Origin: Actinomadura harenae
Lineage (GTDB): Bacteria; Actinomycetota; Actinomycetes; Streptosporangiales; Streptosporangiaceae
Assembly: GCF_003696215.1 (NCBI RefSeq)
Contig: NZ_RFFG01000076.1
Span: forward strand, 1-39,554
DNA: 39,554 nt
Reading direction: 5' to 3'
The notes beneath the pieces are model-generated. The model did not search any database. It was not told the DNA's origin and saw nothing but the letters and a program-made list of their open reading frames with translations. A program made the position numbers and the translations under genes. This document shows positions 37,531 through 39,554 of this stretch, piece by piece (the first letter of the stretch is position 1; every line of letters begins with the position of its first letter).

Positions 37531-38265
37531 ATGAGCGAAGCGGTGGTCATGTCCGAGGTCTGCAAGGTCTACGGCAGGAACGGGAGCGCGGTGGCGGCGC
37601 TCCGCGAGGTGTCGGTGACGCTCCCCGCGGGGGCGTTCACGGCGGTGATGGGCCCCTCCGGGTCGGGGAAGAGCACCTTCCTGCACTGCGCGGCGGGCCT
37701 GGACCGGCCGACGTCGGGCGAGGTGCGGCTCGGCGGGACGGCGCTGTCGGGGATGAGCGAGACGCGCCTGACCGAGCTGCGGCGCGAGCGCGTCGGGTTC
37801 GTGTTCCAGTCGTTCAACCTGGTCCCGTCGCTGACGGTCGAGCAGAACGTGACGCTGCCGCTGAAGCTGGCCCGCCGCAAGCCGGACCGGGACCTGCTCG
37901 CCGAGGTGCTGCGGCGGGTCGGGCTGAGCGAGCGCGCGACGCACCGTCCGGGCGAGCTGTCCGGCGGGCAGCAGCAGCGGGTGGCGCTGGCGCGGGCCCT
38001 GGTCACCCGCCCGGACGTCGTGTTCGGCGACGAGCCGACCGGCGCGCTCGACACGATGACCGCCCAGGACGTCCTGCGGCTGCTGCGGCAGACCGTGGAC
38101 GAGCTGGGCCAGACCGTCGTGATGGTGACGCACGACCCGGTGGCGGCGTCGTACGCCGACACCGTCCTGTTCCTCGCCGACGGCCGGATCGTGGACACGC
38201 TCGACGTGCCGTCCGCGTCCGCCGTCGCCGACCGCATGACCCGTCTGGGGGCGTACGCGCGATGA
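37531..38265 (+). CDS. ABC transporter ATP-binding protein, MacB/LolD-like
   Basis: 244 residues. Walker A is GPSGSGKST (about 48-56), the Q-loop is VFQSFNLVPSLTVEQNV, the signature is LSGGQQQRVALARAL, Walker B is VVFGDEPTGALD, and the switch His is in VMVTHDP. The SFNLVPSLTVEQNV and PTGALD forms are characteristic of ATPases working with FtsX/MacB-type permeases, which move lipids, peptides or antibiotics or act as mechanotransmitters. Its stop overlaps the permease start (ATGA). Divergence from the LuxR regulator suggests control by that two-component pair. Confidence 0.93.
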   Translation: MSEAVVMSEVCKVYGRNGSAVAALREVSVTLPAGAFTAVMGPSGSGKSTFLHCAAGLDRPTSGEVRLGGTALSGMSETRLTELRRERVGFVFQSFNLVPSLTVEQNVTLPLKLARRKPDRDLLAEVLRRVGLSERATHRPGELSGGQQQRVALARALVTRPDVVFGDEPTGALDTMTAQDVLRLLRQTVDELGQTVVMVTHDPVAASYADTVLFLADGRIVDTLDVPSASAVADRMTRLGAYAR

Positions 38266-39554
38266 TCCCTGCCAACTCGATGATCCTGAGCACTCTTCGT
38301 TACCGGCGGGCCGCGTTCGCGGGCGCGTTCGTCGCCCTGTTCTTCGCCGCCGCGCTCGTCACGGCCTGCGGCACGCTGATGGACACCGGGCTGCGCGGGA
38401 CGGTCAAGCCCGTCCGGTACTCGGGCGCGCCGATCGTGGTCGCCGGCGACCCGCAAACGCACTTCCTGAAGCACAAGAAGGGCAAGACCAAGGAGAAGTC
38501 GAAGCCGAACGCCGCCCGCGCCTGGATCCCCGCCGACCTGGCCGCCAGGGTGCGGACCGTGCCGGGCGTCCGGCGGGTCGTGTCCGAGGTCGCGTTTCCG
38601 CTGGTCATGCCCGGTGTCGGGGCGACCGAGGGGTACAGCTGGGAGCCGCTGACGCCGGTGCGGCTGCGCTCCGGGCGGGCCCCGCAGGCGGCGGACGAGA
38701 TCGTCCTGGACAGCACGGCCGCGAAGGTGACCGTCCTGACGGCGGGCGGGCCGCGCACCTACCGGGTCGTCGGGGTCGCCGACCGCCCGTACGTCGCGCC
38801 GGACGAGGCGCGCCGCCTCTCCGGGCGTCCCGGCCAGGTGTCGGCGATCGGCGTGTGGGGCGGCGACCCGAAGGCCGTCGAGCAGGCCGTGAAGGGGACG
38901 AACGCGACCGTGGCCACCGGCGACGACCGCGGACGCGTCGAGTTCGCGGGCGTCGGAGCGGCCCGGACGAAGCTGCTCAGCATGGGCGGCGCGCTCGGCG
39001 GAACGGCCCTGATCGTGGCGCTGCTCGCCGTCGTCGGCACCTTCGGCCTGGCGATCCAGCAGCGCGAACGCGAGCTGGCGATGCTGCGCGCCGTCGCGGC
39101 CACGCCCCGGCAGCTGCGCCGGATGCTCGGCCGTGAGGCGCTGCTCGTCGGGGCCCTCGCGACCGTCCCGGGCGCGCTGGCCGGGCTGCCGCTGGGCGGC
39201 TGGCTGCACGGCCGCATGGTCGCCGGGGACGTGATCCCCGCGAACCTTCCGCTGATCACCGGGCCGTTCCCGCCTCTGGCCGCGGCCGCCGCGACCGTCC
39301 TGTCGGCGTGGCTGGCGGCGCGCGTCTCGGCGCGGCGGATCACCCGGCTGCGTCCGGTGGAGGCGCTCGGCGAGGCCGCGCTGACGCCGGCGCGGGTCCC
39401 GGTGGCCCGGCTGGTCGCGGGCGTCGCGGCGGTCGCGGGCGGGATCGTGCTGAGCGTCGTCCTGCGGTCGGTGCACACCGACGCGGCGGCCGGGCCGCTG
39501 ACCCCGCTGACGGCGCTGCTGTTCACGATGGCCGTCGCGCTGCTCGGGCCGCCG
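38262..39554 (+). CDS. FtsX-type ABC permease (5' part, cut by the window edge)
   Basis: At least 430 residues are visible from the ATG at 38262 and the frame is open at 39554. A first helix (RRAAFAGAFVALFFAAALVTACG) is followed by a ~220-residue extracytoplasmic domain with MacB-PCD-like blocks (VRTVPGVRRVVSEVAFPL, RTYRVVGVADRPY). Then three FtsX helices follow with the coupling motif QQRERELAMLRAVAATPRQLRRMLGREALLVG. After the third helix SARRITRLRPVEALGEAA the typical duplicated second half starts, so the full protein is probably about 750-850 residues. It is translationally coupled to the ATPase. Confidence 0.9.
   Translation, partial: MIPANSMILSTLRYRRAAFAGAFVALFFAAALVTACGTLMDTGLRGTVKPVRYSGAPIVVAGDPQTHFLKHKKGKTKEKSKPNAARAWIPADLAARVRTVPGVRRVVSEVAFPLVMPGVGATEGYSWEPLTPVRLRSGRAPQAADEIVLDSTAAKVTVLTAGGPRTYRVVGVADRPYVAPDEARRLSGRPGQVSAIGVWGGDPKAVEQAVKGTNATVATGDDRGRVEFAGVGAARTKLLSMGGALGGTALIVALLAVVGTFGLAIQQRERELAMLRAVAATPRQLRRMLGREALLVGALATVPGALAGLPLGGWLHGRMVAGDVIPANLPLITGPFPPLAAAAATVLSAWLAARVSARRITRLRPVEALGEAALTPARVPVARLVAGVAAVAGGIVLSVVLRSVHTDAAAGPLTPLTALLFTMAVALLGPP

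Noticed and set aside
37569..39476. 635-residue minus-strand frame over the ABC transporter
   Set aside because: Shadow of the ATPase and permease genes, which have complete motifs and an ATGA overlap.
1..39554. CRISPR array, tRNA/rRNA genes, insertion sequences
   Set aside because: No regularly spaced repeats, no tRNA-like cloverleaf and no transposase motif were seen by eye; a covariance or HMM search was not possible.

Overview
The window is very high-GC DNA with actinobacterial coding style: frequent GTG starts, 4-bp start/stop overlaps, DesK/LuxR-type two-component pairs and typical actinomycete families. It looks like an accessory region of a filamentous actinomycete. A relative of Actinomadura or Streptomyces is a guess from gene style, not a proven assignment. 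No tRNA, rRNA, CRISPR array or intact insertion sequence was recognised.

Layout. (1) 1-8.6 kb: one flank of an extracellular contractile injection system (eCIS) locus. It holds an LQRxxGN-tagged coiled-coil cargo-like protein, an Ig-like/membrane/ricin-lectin protein, a Pvc16-type DUF4255 protein and the eCIS AAA+ ATPase. A LuxR regulator and a membrane protein with a peptidase-inhibitor-I36-like domain complete it. Sheath, tube and baseplate genes are not here and should lie left of base 1. A half-site GTCCGGACGGGCA recurs in the three non-coding gaps of this locus. (2) 8.6-9.3 kb: a gap with gene debris and a short leader reading frame. (3) 9.3-14.5 kb: a convergent response regulator/tandem histidine kinase pair, an epoxide hydrolase and a HEAT-repeat protein. 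(4) 14.5-24.0 kb: a RiPP cluster on the minus strand. It has two paralogous six-cysteine precursor peptides, a PatA-like subtilase fused to a large unknown domain, a stand-alone PatG C-terminal-like protein, a SagB dehydrogenase, an E1-like leader-binding protein and a YcaO cyclodehydratase. A broken nucleotidyltransferase ends it. The set mixes streptolysin-type azoline enzymes with cyanobactin-type protease parts, and is the best candidate here for a new system. (5) 24.2-28.0 kb: an alpha/beta hydrolase behind a leader reading frame and an SD-masking hairpin, a divergent MMPL transporter and a response regulator. (6) 28.0-30.8 kb: an NB-ARC/TPR (NLR-like) protein coupled to a small protein. 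The two share an amyloid-like AGRD motif at opposite ends. (7) 30.9-34.8 kb: a glycosyltransferase, an FAD oxidoreductase and a secreted propeller-like protein. (8) 34.8-39.6 kb: a second tandem histidine kinase with a convergent response regulator, then an ABC ATPase and a truncated FtsX-type permease.

How the parts work together. In the RiPP block the E1-like protein would bind the precursor leader, YcaO would cyclise Cys/Ser/Thr, SagB would oxidise azolines, and the subtilase would cut the leader. In the NLR block a ligand-triggered NTPase would nucleate a fold in its small partner. Both kinase proteins carry a degenerate kinase module followed by a competent one, and both sit tail-to-tail with closely similar regulators, so these loci are probably ancient duplicates. 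Functional statements rest on motif recognition by eye; no database search was possible.
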